NCBI RefSeq assembly: GCF_037975245.1
Contig: NC_092576.1
Coordinates: 41,732,611-41,796,610 of the forward strand
Direction: 5' to 3'
DNA from: Apostichopus japonicus
Taxonomy: Eukaryota; Echinodermata; Holothuroidea; Aspidochirotida; Stichopodidae
Length of the DNA: 64,000 nucleotides
The position numbers and the translations under genes were made by a program. The notes beneath the pieces are model-generated. The model made no database searches and was not told the origin of the DNA. It saw nothing but the letters and a program-made list of their open reading frames with translations. How positions within the stretch are numbered: the first letter of the stretch is position 1; each line of letters starts with the position of its first letter. Positions 11,641-25,300 of this stretch are shown piece by piece.

Positions 11641-12965
11641 AATTTTGAAATATTTCTTGACTACATCACTCTCATCCAATCAGTGTATGTTTAGTAATAT
11701 TTGTTGACTACATCACTTTAATCCACTCATTGATTGTTTAGTAATATTTGTTGACTACTTCCCTTTAAGCGATTCAGTGTATGTTTAGTAATATTTGTTT
11801 ACTACATCACTCTAATCCACTCAGTGTTTATTTAGAAATATTTGTTGACTACATCCCTTTAATCCACTGAGTGTATATTTAGGAACATTTGTTGACTACT
11901 TCTCTTTAATCCACTCAGTGTATATGAGTATTATTTGTTGACTACATCCCTTTAATCCCCTCAGTGTATTTTTTAGTAATAGTTGTTAACTACATCGCTT
12001 TAATCAACTCAGTGTATTTTATTAGTACTATTTGTTGACTACATCACTCTAATCCACTCAGTGTATTTTTAAGTAGTATTTGTTGACTACATCCCTTTAA
12101 TCCACTCATTGATTGTTTAGTAATATTTGTTGACTACATCCCTTTGATCCACTCAGTGTATGTTAAGTAATATTTGTTGACTACATCCCTTTAATCCAAT
12201 CAGTGTATGTTTAGTAATATTTGTTGACTACACCCTTTAATCCAATCAGTGTATGTTTAGGAATGCTTGTTGACTACATCCCATCATTCCACTAAGTGTA
12301 GATTAGTAATATTTGTTGACTACATCGCTTTAATCCAATCAGTGCATGTTTAGTAATATTTGTTGACTACACCCTTTTCTCCAATCAGTGTATATTTAGG
12401 AATGTTTGTTGACTACATCCCATCATTCCACTCAGTGTAGATTAGTAATATTTGTTGACTACATCACTCTAATCAACCCATTGATTGTTTAGTAAAATTT
12501 GATGACTACATCAATTTAATCCACCCATTGCTTGTTAAGTAATATTTTTTGGCAACGTCACTTTAATCCACTCAGTGTATGGTAAGTAATATTTGTTGAC
12601 TACATAACTCTAATCCACCCATTGATTGTTTAGTCATACTTGTTGACTACATATTTTTAACCCACTCAGTGTATATTTCATTATATTTGTTGACTACATC
12701 CCTTTAAACCACTCAGTGTATGTTTAGTGATATTTGTTGACTACATCCCTTTTATCCACTGAGAGTATGTTTTGTAATATTTGTTGACTACATCCCTTTA
12801 ATCCACTCAGTGTATGTTACTAATATTTGTTGACCACATCCCTTTAATCCACCCGTTGCTTGTTTAGTAATATTTGACTACATCACTTGAATCCCCTCAG
12901 TGTGTGTTCAGTAATATTTGTAAATTATTATTTGTCAATTTTATTTTAATCAACCCATTGCATTT
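11640..12965. repeat. 47 bp minisatellite, about 28 units
   Basis: Tandem units of about 47 bp built on TGTTGACTACATCCCTTTAA, then TCCACTCAGTGTATGTTTAG, then TAATATT. Units diverge by substitutions and small indels. It lies 3' of exon 13317-13387. The matching array in A2 (49020-49970) has about 20 units. Confidence 0.93.
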
Positions 12966-13316
12966 TTAGAAACATTTGTTACCATTAGTTTTGCTCACTT
13001 GTCTCTACTCACCCGATATGTCAGTACTTTCTTTATACTACTTCTCATTCAGAAACCATCAACTGATAACCGATATATGACTAAATTAAACAGTAATTGA
13101 TATATCACAGTTGTAGTTAGTTCATCGGATGACGTCACTTTCTGTGTATTACTTTGACTAAGCCATGGTGTGGTCATTACAGTGACGTGCGGTGAATTAC
13201 AAACGTCTGGGGATACTCAGTGGTATGATTATCTTGCTAGTAATTACATTATCGAAATTTTAATAAAACAAATATAAAAACATTATCATTATACATGAGA
13301 TGTAATGATCACTTAC

Positions 13317-13387
13317 TTCCCAACGGCCAGAGTCGAGATCAAGCTTATATTGCTCATCAAACTTAGCAGAATCAGGAATCCAGAAAA
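13317..13387 (-). CDS. Gene 2 exon: type 3, third cassette
   Basis: Acceptor AATCTTACAG, donor GTAAGT, phase 1-0, 71 bp; contains YKLDLDSGRW. Its A2 partner (50057-50127) differs by 8 replaced residues and only 2 silent changes. Confidence 0.78.
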
Positions 13388-16300
13388 CTGTAAGATTAAT
13401 AAACAATATAAAGGGTTTAACGAATAAAAAATTATCAATGATGTATTAGTGAATGAAACATTTTGAACAATACACAATAGAAACACAGTAGATATTACGT
13501 TTTACTAAGATCTTTGTTGACGCTAGGGATGCATATTATTTATTTTCGCTAAAAATAGTTTCGGTTGTCATGGTGTCACATGTTCTTTAGAAAAGTAATT
13601 TTGGGGAGCATGGTGAAAACAGACATACTGAGAATGCATTTATAAACAAAAAAACTAAAGCTGTAGATAATCCCGATTAATCCCCCTCTCCGTTCCTGTC
13701 CTTAGTTAGCACACAGCTACCATGAAGTATTAAATAAACTATAAATCTGTTCGACGTTACACGATAAGATCATCACACATTTAAACAAATGTTATTTGTT
13801 GTTTTTTCTGCAATATTTGACCTATATTAAACAGCTGTTTAGAAGTGCGAGTGATTACCATTCCGTCTTTTCACAATTTTGACAGAATGTAGCAGTCTGA
13901 CATAGAAGTCAAATTTAAATAGATGGGTCTATACAGTTTGTCATCAGTTTAACAATTTCAATAGTGAACATCAATAAAAAACGTATTTACGGTCGTAATA
14001 AACAACAAAAAACACCATTAACATTTCGATGAATTAGTTGACTTGTTGTGAAAGAAGTAGACATTTCACGGTTGCTACTTTATGATTAAACAGTTGAAAA
14101 TTCGAGAAACTTAGCCGAAATTTTGAGATTTAAATTCTGAATTTTTGGTATAAAATAGCAACATTTCCAGTGTCCTACTTGGCCACCGTAGTACCGAAAA
14201 AAAAAAAAAAAAAAAAAACACCTCAGACCTGCAAATCCAATCGCTTTCTGTCTCCTTATGTTTAAATCGCTTCCTACGATACTGTTTTCATTACTATTTC
14301 TCATGACGTACGCAATCAGAAAGCCTTTTTAAATATATTCTAGTATTGTTATCTGTATGATGGGCTCGATACACAGTTATATGTACTTGCTTAAATAATG
14401 TAGGAGAGTGATGGCTTATGACAGTCTTTAATGCAGCAGATTGACTTTATCAAGAAAAATAATTTACTGAACTTGTTGCACAGTACAATCTACCCTGTAC
14501 TGTACGACACCAACAAATAAATGATATCTGACAAATTTTCTGACTCATGAATATATGTCCATGTCTATTTCAACATGCAATGACGCCCGGTGATATAGCG
14601 CCCTCACTTTGACTGAACCTAAACCCCAATCAATACGCGACTACGGGAATGGTTTGAACTGTAAACAACATGATATACATGAAACGACACTAATTGATTA
14701 ATCAATGAGTACTTTACCTTTCACTCCCCGAGATTTCAGTGTGGATAGAGATGGTCCGACGGGGATCGATGAGGGCAGCAGACAGTCCCTTAGGCTATAA
14801 TCAGAGAAATAAATAGAATCAGTCATATGTCATTTCATACTTTTTAATTGTTACTATTTGGAGTACAGTGTAAATATTAGCCCATAGTATGCAATACATC
14901 AATAGTTGTTCCTTCCTCTGTTATACAACTTCACACATTAGTAGAGTGTTAAGGAGGGATCAGGAACACACCGGCTACGGAAAATATTAAAAACAGCTAA
15001 AACAGTACATTCAAAATGATGGAAGCTTTTTCTCAAATGCCAAAGGTTTAACTCCAAATCCAAAAGTCTCAAAACAGGTTCGATTATGACGTCAAGCCCT
15101 CAATTGGAAACTGATGATATATTATTACAGTGGGGCAGCAGTTAATATACAATAGAAGTAAGGCTCTATTGCATTCTTTTCAACTCCCCCTCTCTCTTTC
15201 CCACCCAGTCCGTTATGTTCATTGTCCAGTGCTCAAAACGGCACCACACTATTCCTGTCCAAATAATCAGATGTCGCTGATGTAACCTGACATGTTTTGC
15301 CAGTCGATCTGAAGGAAGAAAGTTCACAAATATAAATCATGCAATGATAAGCTCTTACGTTATCCATGCATATATTTGTGTGTATCAGTTATTGAAATTA
15401 ACCGACCATTAAAACATAATATCAACATTAAGGAATGTCCGGCTTGTCAAGGGCGCTTCAAAGGATGTATAATATAGAAAGTGTCGGTGATATCTTTTTT
15501 CTAATACCCAAGGAGCTTCGATTACTAGTCAAAGAAAACTGATCACATCAGTGTTTCATTTCTAATTTCGTTTTCATATAACTGTAAGTTGCTGCGAATT
15601 TAGTTAATCTCATAACGCAGAAACAGACCCACGAATAAGAAAACAGACAAATAAATATGTAAATTCATTACGTCATCAATATCTCGTTAAGACATACACA
15701 TGAAAAAGTTCGAGTATTTTTTTTTTTTTTTTCAGATATATAGGTAACATCGCAAATTAACATTACTTTCCGCAATATTGTCAGCTTACATAGATTGTGT
15801 CATCAAAGTTAAATGCTGTTGTTAGTGTTATTCGGACTGACCTAAATAGCATTTAAACATAATTGAAGACGCGATGATTTATCTCCTGATAATAGTTAAA
15901 TAAACACGGTATGTTTTATGTCGCAAATTAAATGTGCAAATGTAATGTTCTCTAAATGAGCATATATGTCACAACCTTTCCGGTCGTTTCTACCCCCCCC
16001 CCACCCTCACCCCAACTACCGATCGTTAGATTTTTTTTAGTTCTCAGATATACACACCGTGCTAACTATTAAAAGCTCTGTTTCATTCTTTCCACCTCGT
16101 TTCTACCTCCCCACCCTCCTCAACCCCCACCCCAACTACCAATCGTTAGTTTTCTTTGCTGAGTACTCAGATACCTCACCGTGCTATTACCCTTTAAAAA
16201 TGTAAATTTTTTAATTCTTTTCACCTCGAGTCTACCCCCCCCCCCCCCACCCCAACTACCAATCGTTAGTTTTCTTTGCTGAGTGCTCAGATACCTCACC

Positions 16301-19300
16301 GTGCTATTGCCCTTTAAAAATTGTAATTCTTTAATTCTTTTCACCTCGTGTCTACCCCCACCCCCACCCCTACCCCAACTACCGATCGTTAGTTTTTTTG
16401 TTGTTGAGTTCTCAGATACCACATCGTGCTAAGTATTAAAAGCTCTGTTTCATTCTTTCCATCTCTACCTGGCGGGAGAAAATGTTAAAACAGTACATGA
16501 TGCAAAGATTTGCTCTGTCTTGATGTTTGTTTATCAGTAACTGAAAGTGCCGGCTTACTTTTAATAATTCCATTAAATAAAAACAGTGCCGCAGCCACAC
16601 CCCCCCGCTGAGTTTTCACTTGCAACCCCCCCCCCCCCCCCCCCGCGGTGAGAGTTTTCACTTCCAAAAGGAAAATAGACATATGATAATGTGGACCTCT
16701 GTACATGTATTATGCGCTGTTTCAATTACTTTTTAGCGAAGTCACTCTTATCATTTCTTGTGATTTCATTAGTCAGTAGTGTACAACCTCAATATTCTAG
16801 GTACGTATAGGAATGGCATACCGAAAGAAAAAAACAAGGTTTAGTTTAACCTCTCATCACGTATATATGCACGAACGCGTATGCGGTGAGCCGATGACCG
16901 TGCGTTTTTTTTTTCTTTTTTTTTTAGTTTGAACTATTCATTCATAGAATAGCAAAAATAGGTAGCGGTCTCCTAACATCCTAATCGTGTGAACAGTGTT
17001 GTAGTCTTATGTGAAACTACGGTTCATAAATATATTGATTACGTACATGTTTTTAATGTAGGCCTATCAGTTTCATTGTTATTTCTGCATCAGTGCTCCA
17101 ATCTTTTAACTAAGCATATTGAGGCACTGTGAATATACGTATATACAGAGGGCTATCATTAAGAGACGAGCGAGAGAGAGGGTGGGGGGGGGGGGGGGGG
17201 TTGAACTCCCCAGTCCGCTACACTGTCCACCCACTCAGCTCAGTTGCATTCGTTAACATTTGATAAACTAATTACAACATGCTATCATTTAATCACGAAA
17301 CCCAGTGTAAAATGAGAATATTCAGACTGATTTAGGTAGTGACTTAAATGTTTATGGCTAGGCCAGGTGTGAATTAAATATTTTTATAACTGAGTGGGTG
17401 CTGTCGTAGCATCACTAAAGCTAACTCTCACATATAGTGGTCTAGGGTGCCCCCACCTCACCCCAGAATAAAAACAAAACAAAATAGAAGCCAAATGATG
17501 CATTCTGAGGTATGTTAAGACTATAATTTATGTTTTTATAAATTAGCTCTAAAAGAAGGTTGTGCTAGTTAATAATATTTGATAAGTTCAAAATTTCTCC
17601 GACTGATGAAAGTAGGGGCATGGACCTTTATAGGAGGGCCAGAGTAGTATTTATAATGGAGGGTATGTTGCCCTGGGGTCATTTAAACCAACGTAGGGCT
17701 TTGGGGTTCCTACCCGGAAATAAGAATGTTAGACGATAGATAGAGTGTGGTCCCTAAACGTAAGGTTTTGCTATACGAAATACGCTGTGTGACCTTTAAG
17801 AAAAACAGGGGATGGGAGAGGGGGCACCAGTAGTAGTGGTCCTATTCTTCCCTAGCAGAATCCCTAAATCCACCGACTGAACCATATTCCCCCAATGTGT
17901 TAAGATCCTTTTCGATATAATAATAGGCCTAATGAAAACGTATAAGATGTTAGTAGTTAGTATCGTTTTCTTCCAAACATCGTGTGGCTAACATTATAAT
18001 TAAATAGAGACAGCTTTAGTACTTGTCAAAATGACCTTCAGAACAACAGATCATTGACGTATCCAGATACCGGAGCTGCAGTCGTTTAGTCACGTGACGC
18101 ATTACCGCGCGATTGACAGGTCATGTGTAAAGAATACAATGAGCTTGATATATAGTGTACATCATTATATTAATAGAGATTATAATGAAAGGAAAGTTAA
18201 CATTCACTAGTTGGTCTGTACACATATACCATATGTAATATATACACAGTGTGTGTAGAAAAAGCGTGATCACTGTACGGTAATATAATAGTAGCATATT
18301 GACTCCTAAAATGGATACACTATTCAGAGTATGGTGAGGCAGTCGTATCTGGATGAAATTAATGTGTGCGATTGTGCGTGTATTAGAGAGAGAAAGGCCT
18401 AGAATACTGTAGGTCACAGCTAAAAGACTTTGCTCTTTAAACTTTGTTTTGCTTTTCTCACTATAGACGCACGACGGGGCAGGGCGTGGGCGGGTGAGGG
18501 GGGGGGGAGTGCGGGTAGATGGTACTGAAAAAGATGAATACAAAAGTACGAACTATAAAGGACAATCGCAATACTGAAATATACTTCCTTTTGGTAACGA
18601 AGATCCGATACATAAGAAATGGGAATTAGATGATATAAATCAATGACGTTGAAGAAATGTTAACATATCAGCAGGAAGGGGAGGGGGGTTCACCACAAGT
18701 GGAACATGGTAGGCTTTGAGTAAGGTAGGGAGGGGGCTGTGGAAACAACTTACAGTGGGAAAGGAAAGAAGGGGTAAAGGAAGTAATATATTACAGGGTC
18801 TAGTGGTGGAGTAGTTACGGGGTGGAGGGAACAATGTTAGGTGCGGTAGATGTGTTCGTGTTGTATTAACGGATTGAGATTAAAACAGGTCTGAAAGATG
18901 AAGTAATGTTTTCTTCTTTTGCTATGTTGATCTTGGTTATAAGGACTTTGGTCTGATGTTATAACTTGCGTTGGAGGACTATGCTAGTTAATATGCAAAT
19001 ATTTATTTCCGTCTTAAATAAATAATTTATTGTCCAATCTAAAACCATTTGGAAGTTTTTTTTTTCATTAACTATCAATACTTGATTTGTTTATGTTTTA
19101 CATATATTCTAATAATGCCATAGATGTAGACCGTCCAGGCCTGAAACCTTACGAACTCTCAGAAAGGACATGGTGCTTGGCAGGAAAGTTATCGAGCCCA
19201 TTTTTCAAACAAACTTTGGATGTATTTTAGTTACAACGGTAGTTAAGTGGTATTGTCTATATTACAGGGTTGTCCAACCTTTTGCAATGGAGGGCCACAT

Positions 19301-22300
19301 GGAATGATTATGATGAAGGAGGGGGCCGCATGAACCCAACGCTTGATTTTTCGCTCGAAGCCCAAGGCAACAAAATGTGGGCACTGCGCGTGGAGCGCAC
19401 TGATTTATTTTTCGTCTTGATACAATAGATAAATAAAGTTCAGCCGCCCCCCCCCTCCGATGAGAGAGTGTCACACAAACTGACCTGTATGTAGTTTTTT
19501 TTTGTATATAGCTTCAAATTGTTATCAATAAGCTCACTAAATTTCGCACCGTAGATCATCTCTGGCGGGCCGGACGCAACCCTGCGGCGGACGGGACTGT
19601 GGCCTGCGGGCCGTAGGTTGGACAACCCTGGTCTATAATATATTCCAAATACTTATATCATCCCATCATACCCCCCCCCACCCGCCCCCATTCGTGATAT
19701 CCATGAAAGCCAACAGTGTTTGTGATATCCATGAAAGCCAAAAATGTTCTATATATACACAGAATAAAATCAACATCAGGAAGGCCTCCCAACGATTTAA
19801 AACCAGACAGTGCCTAGACGTGACGTATCTATTGCAGTCCCCAGGTACTTGTTTGTCAGTAAATTCCAGGTGCTTTTTGTGCAGGACGCGCGCGTCTGCT
19901 TTATTGAATACAACTTCGTTTCATTGCAAGGCGCGTAAAACAACTTCTTTCCATTGGGCGTGGTACACGCGCGTCTCTTTTATTGAATACAACTTCTTTT
20001 CATTGTATTGTTCAAGTATTTGATTGACAGGTGATGAACAAAACAAAATGTTAAACTATTGAAAGTGTCAGTACAGTCAGTGTACATCTTTAGCAAGAAA
20101 AAAAAAAGGTTAATTAAGTTTAATAGACTTTTGCGATCAAACAAAATGTGTACTGAGTAGAAAAGAGTGGAAATTGTTAACGTAAAAATGTATGATATCA
20201 ATGTGTACAGTATTGGGTATATATGGCAGGTTAGATTTGCAAATGGGAATATGCTGACACACAATGTAGAGTGTATAGAGATAATATAAGGGTTATTGGC
20301 CTGGTAGCTTTGAGATGGAGGGTCATGGATTGGGGAAGGGGTATGTGGTTGGGGAGGGGGGGGGGGAGGAGACAGGAGTATACTGCAATGTTAGCAAGGA
20401 TCTACATTAAAATCTTAGAGATCATTCGTTGAACAGAAGAGACTGACAATAACAATATTACAGGAGACCTTGCTGTGTGAATTTGGGTGTTAGTGTGCTT
20501 GTGGGGGGTGGGGGTGGGCAAGGGGTGTTGGTTGTTAACAAATAAATTTCCAAATGTTATAAACAGATTAACGAAATGGGGTAAGCGGTCTAGCATAGTT
20601 TAGTTTAGGGGAGGGGCTGATTAGGTAGAGCGTAGGGTAGTATAGTTGAGAGGGGTGTCGTATTAATAGATGAGGCCAATAACGATATGTTTAATTTATC
20701 TCACTGCCTTGTTTTTACTTTAAAATAAATGTGCATTTAATTATCAGTTAATTTATAAACTAATTAAAGAAAATTTCCTCCTGAGAAAGAGGAAAATATT
20801 GAGCTTTGGTATAACAAATTGTTTTTTTTTTCTACTTTATCTCCTTTAACATTTTTTCTGTTAATCTAACTCATCAAAGTTTGTGTTTATTTAGTTTGGG
20901 AAGATTTTGGCCAAAGGTCTTTTTTCATACTCTATGATAATGATAACTTAACTTATTTATTCATCAAATCTTGGCCTAATTACATCTCACTTTTTTGTTA
21001 TTGTTTCAGTGAGATATATTAATTTTAAGGCAAGGGACTCCTTTGTCCTTAATTCAATCAATTTCATTTTTCTTAAGAATTTATAGTTAAAATTATGTGT
21101 TTCTGTATCATTTTGTCTCTATTTTACTCCCCCATTAATCGTATTCCTTACCTGATGACTGTTTTATCATTGTTAGTTTATTTCTTGATTCAATTTCTTC
21201 TTCATTGGTTGTATTCTACTTCTACAATTATCTGAACCTATCAATAAACCTTCAATAAATATGAAATACAACTACATTAGTAATTCCTATATTGTTAACA
21301 TCATTCATATTAATTAGTTATTAATATTACTAATATTATTTACATATTTATTAATTGTACTTACCGCAGTTGCTTGAATCTTTGAGAGTGTTGTACATAT
21401 TTTAATATTCCTTTAACTTCATGTTTATTCATTTCTCTCCCTTTCTCTGTCTGTATGCTCATATCCTCCATTGATGTTATGATTGGTAGAGAGAGACCAG
21501 AGGAGAGGATAATGTTCCCATCTTCATCAATCTTACTAAAGGACCAGTTGAGACTCACCCAGTGTATGGGAATCTGAAGAAAGGAAAATAATAAATAGAA
21601 TTAATATCATCATGTTTGTTTACAGGATAAATACTTGAAAATAATAACATCATCATTAATTTAGGAAGATTAAACTTTATTGTTGTTTTCATGTCAAATT
21701 AATCAAATAATAATTTGTTTATTTTAATCATTTTTTTTTATTGTTTTGTTGATGATTTAATAATTAGTGGTTTGAATTTATTAAAAAAAAAACATATTTG
21801 TAATTTCTTTTTATCTTCGCTTTTATCTTTGTTATTATTGAAAGCTGATAAAGGGTAAACAAGAGGATTAGGTTTATTACAGAGATCAGTCATTGTTATT
21901 TCTGTAAATTGAATTAAAGGTGTGTAAGAGGGGTGAGGGATGGACGAAAGAAGGGAAGTCAGGGGTGTAGGGAGGGGTGTGTGTTATGGTAAGGAAGGGT
22001 GTGCTAAGGTAAAGTGATATTTGGTCGGAGTATTAGTAGGGTGTTTTAGTGTGGGGGAGGGCGTGAATATGGTTTACCCTCATGAATGTTATGTTGTTAT
22101 TGTCAATGGGTGTGCAAGGGGTGAGAGATAAATGGACCGATGGGTGTCATACTGGTAGGGATGGGTGTGGTAGGGGTAAGGAGGGGTGCTTTTAGGGTGG
22201 GGGAGCATACAGACGGCATAAACATATTTAATGTAATTTGTGTTTGATAGGGGGATGAGGTGGGAGGGGGGGGGGGGTTGTATGAGCCGGAACTGATATG

Positions 22301-25300
22301 TTCAAAATGAATTAGATTATTTTTAATTCATGTAATTTTTGATGGGAAGATCTGGTTGAGGTGGGGTTGGTTTTTCAGTGAACTGTTAATTATCATACAT
22401 TTTATATTTAGGTATCAATTTGTTATTGATGTATTCTACAACTAAGGTATGTTTATCAAGCACTTCATCTATTTCTGTTTTAATTTAAATGTAAACTTAA
22501 AACAAAATCAAAATATTCGGCCAAATCCGTAAAACATGAAACAATTCATTGACCCTTTCTGTCTTAAATTATTATTTTATACTTCAGTTTCTGGGAAGAT
22601 TTTGAAAGTTGAAATTAATTAAACTAAGATGAACAGGAAATATTGCTGAATAGAAACTTGGAAACAGAATTTTATAAATATTATTTATTTATTTGTTAAC
22701 TACACACTCTACCCAGTAGTTTATTATTTTATTTATATTAATTGTTTGTGTCTACGATTCTGTTTTATCTTGAGCTTACAAATATATATCAATTTAAACC
22801 TGTATTTCCTTGTTCTTATTTAAACAATTTAATATTTAAGAACCAAACCGATATTATCTCTTATGAAGACATCCAACGGTTGTAAATAATGTTAAGTTGT
22901 ATTTCATTATTCGTAATTAAACAGTTTAGTATTTAATAACTAAAGCGATCCAATCCCTCATTAAGACATTCAACAGTTTTATCTTATTTTAACTTGTATT
23001 AATTGATGTATTTATTCAATATATCCCTTTATGTTTTACTTACGTCATGATTGGATGCTTCCACCAGGAGCTCTATCACTGACCTCTGTACAGACTCACT
23101 GGTGTCTCTGTGGATGATCAAACCAACTGAACACATCTCTGTAATAGTCTGGATGTCATCGGGCTATTGAAATAAATAAACAGGAATTATTAAATAGAAT
23201 AATATTAATGTAAAATTGAGGCGTTAAGGAGACAATGAACTCTGGTGTTAATAGCGGAGATTAATAAAATGATTAAATTAGCAGATATTTGAAATACAGT
23301 TTAAAATTAGTTAATGTTTACTGTTTCAATGTGTATGTTTGCCTCCCTTCACAGTGAAGCTCTCAAACTAGGTTGAATGGGTTAACGAATATTTTTTTTA
23401 AATATGTTAAACTTAATGAATGCATCTAGAAAGGTAAGATTATGTGACCTCATAATCTTAAATTATGATGAAAAAAAGAAGGTGCAAACATTTCCCACTG
23501 AGGAAAATAATAAATTTACTAATAAATGCATCTTTAATTCAAAATACAATAACAGTCGAGTGATTATTCTAATTTAATCAGATTAAATAAAAAATACAGC
23601 AAAACAAGGATTTTTAAAAACAGCTGGCATGATGACTTGTAAATTAATTAAATCCAAATAAATGTATCTATAGGTAAGAGCAAGATATTGAGAACTAGGA
23701 ATGTGGAATATTGTTTACTTTCCTGTAAGAATTATATCGTCTGTCACCGGAATATTCCACACAGTGAGACAATATATATCTTAAGGATGCTGGCTTTTTA
23801 TAAAAAAATTATTTTTTGAAAATTGATCGACCCCTCTACCCCTTCACTGTTATGCATGTTACTAATAATAACATTATCACAGGGAAATGTGAAAGCAAAT
23901 AACATTATTAATGATTACAATGTACTTAAAAATACCAAATATTACAAACCTTCCTCCATTGACCGGATTTTAAATCCAGATATCTGGATTCACTTGATGA
24001 TATGACTGTAAATATAATATAATATTATCAATAAATTATCTTAGTAATAAATGACATATTTTATACAATACATAAGATTAAATATTAATTTGTTTGACAT
24101 ACTTATAATGTTTACAGTAAGATTTAATGTACATGCACTAGAGGGGTCGAATATCAGTAAACTGAACCATTGAAATGATCTCTCTAATAATTAATTAGTA
24201 ATAAAGTACTAAAAATTAACAGTCACTAGTAATCCAACCAATAATTGTATTTTATATGTTATGTTATACTTCTGGCTTACTTCACAGGGTATACTGTTCA
24301 CTTTATAGGGTAATAAAAAAAATATATTAAATAACTGTTAACTCAAAACACTAAAATCTTTTAGATTTCATTGTAATATCGACCGATATAAAACTGGCTT
24401 AAGTCAGCTCAAGGAATTCCAAGGGAACACACGTGTTTAAGAAGTCCCCCCCCCCTTAAATCATATCCCCATACAGCACTAGTCTGTTTGTTATATGCAA
24501 GCACTACCGCACTACCTCTAGATCACCATTCTAGGTTCAATCTTGTCAACAATTATCTCATGATACAACCCCCCCCCCCCACACACACACCCTCCTCATC
24601 AACACTTCCCTCTCATGTCAGAAATATGTTAAACGTTGCAATAAAAGCAATCTACTTGATCAATAATTCTTATGTAAAAATCGTACCTTTAATATTCCTT
24701 GATCTTGATCCTTCTGGTATGATGTCTGGCCTGATCGATGACGGCAGTTTACAGTTATGAAGCCTTCAAAGGTAAATAAAGCAGGGAAAGTAAATATTTA
24801 ATATTTATAAATTAAATGAATGTGTGATGTCATCTTTGTAATAAAATAAGATAGAGGTCAATGAATTTGCCTTTTTCTTTATTTCAGTAAAAGAGCTGTT
24901 GACAAGTTATAAGTATCAGCTATAGTTATGATTGCCAAACAACCATTTCACCACCCCTCCTTACGCCCTTCTATAAACATTTAGTTATTTGATATTTTAA
25001 CTATATCTTAATACAATTTGCACAACACACACAATTTCATTTTATAACTAAAAAATTATTTAAAAATAAACAATAAATAATATAAGTTTTTGTTTCCATA
25101 CACTTGAAATTTTCCCATCTTTCGATCAGTTTTTAAGTTATATTTATCTGTTTAATTGTTTCTTGTAGTTTTATTTCGTTCATAAGTTCTAAGGTTATTT
25201 GTTGTTCCTATTAAACTGAAATAGCAACCCCCCCCCCCACCCACCCACTCACCTGATTACATCCTACCGTGTGGAAAAGCCTTAAGATGTACTGTACACT

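Larger units (their letters stand above)
14795..19264 (-). other. Gene 2 intron, repeat-rich (5' half)
   Basis: Part of the 6.6 kb intron between exons 21365-21573 and 14718-14794. It holds the about 120 bp tandem array (15975-16470), dispersed repeat copy ii and long G/C homopolymers (16620-16645, 17183-17200). The region 15200-15320 has a CTTTCTTCCTTCAG acceptor-like site, but the following frame stops soon in both copies. Confidence 0.6.
6590..22295. repeat. Segmental duplication, block A1
   Basis: Direct copy of 43430-64000, traced through many collinear anchors: 6640 with 43480, 7730 with 45100, 9960 with 46915, exon 13317-13387 with 50057-50127, exon 14718-14794 with 52515-52591, exon 21365-21573 with 63085-63293. 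The offset grows from about 36.8 to 41.7 kb because of insertions. It holds the 3' part of gene 2. The left end lies within a reverse transcriptase fragment. Confidence 0.92.

Noticed and set aside
11640-12965. CRISPR-like regular repeats
   Set aside because: Units are head-to-tail without unique spacers, diverged, and in an animal intron or flank; a minisatellite.
15200-15320. Acceptor-like site followed by an exon-like frame, also at 53040-53130
   Set aside because: The frame after the acceptor stops within 13-18 codons in both copies and is not needed for phase continuity.
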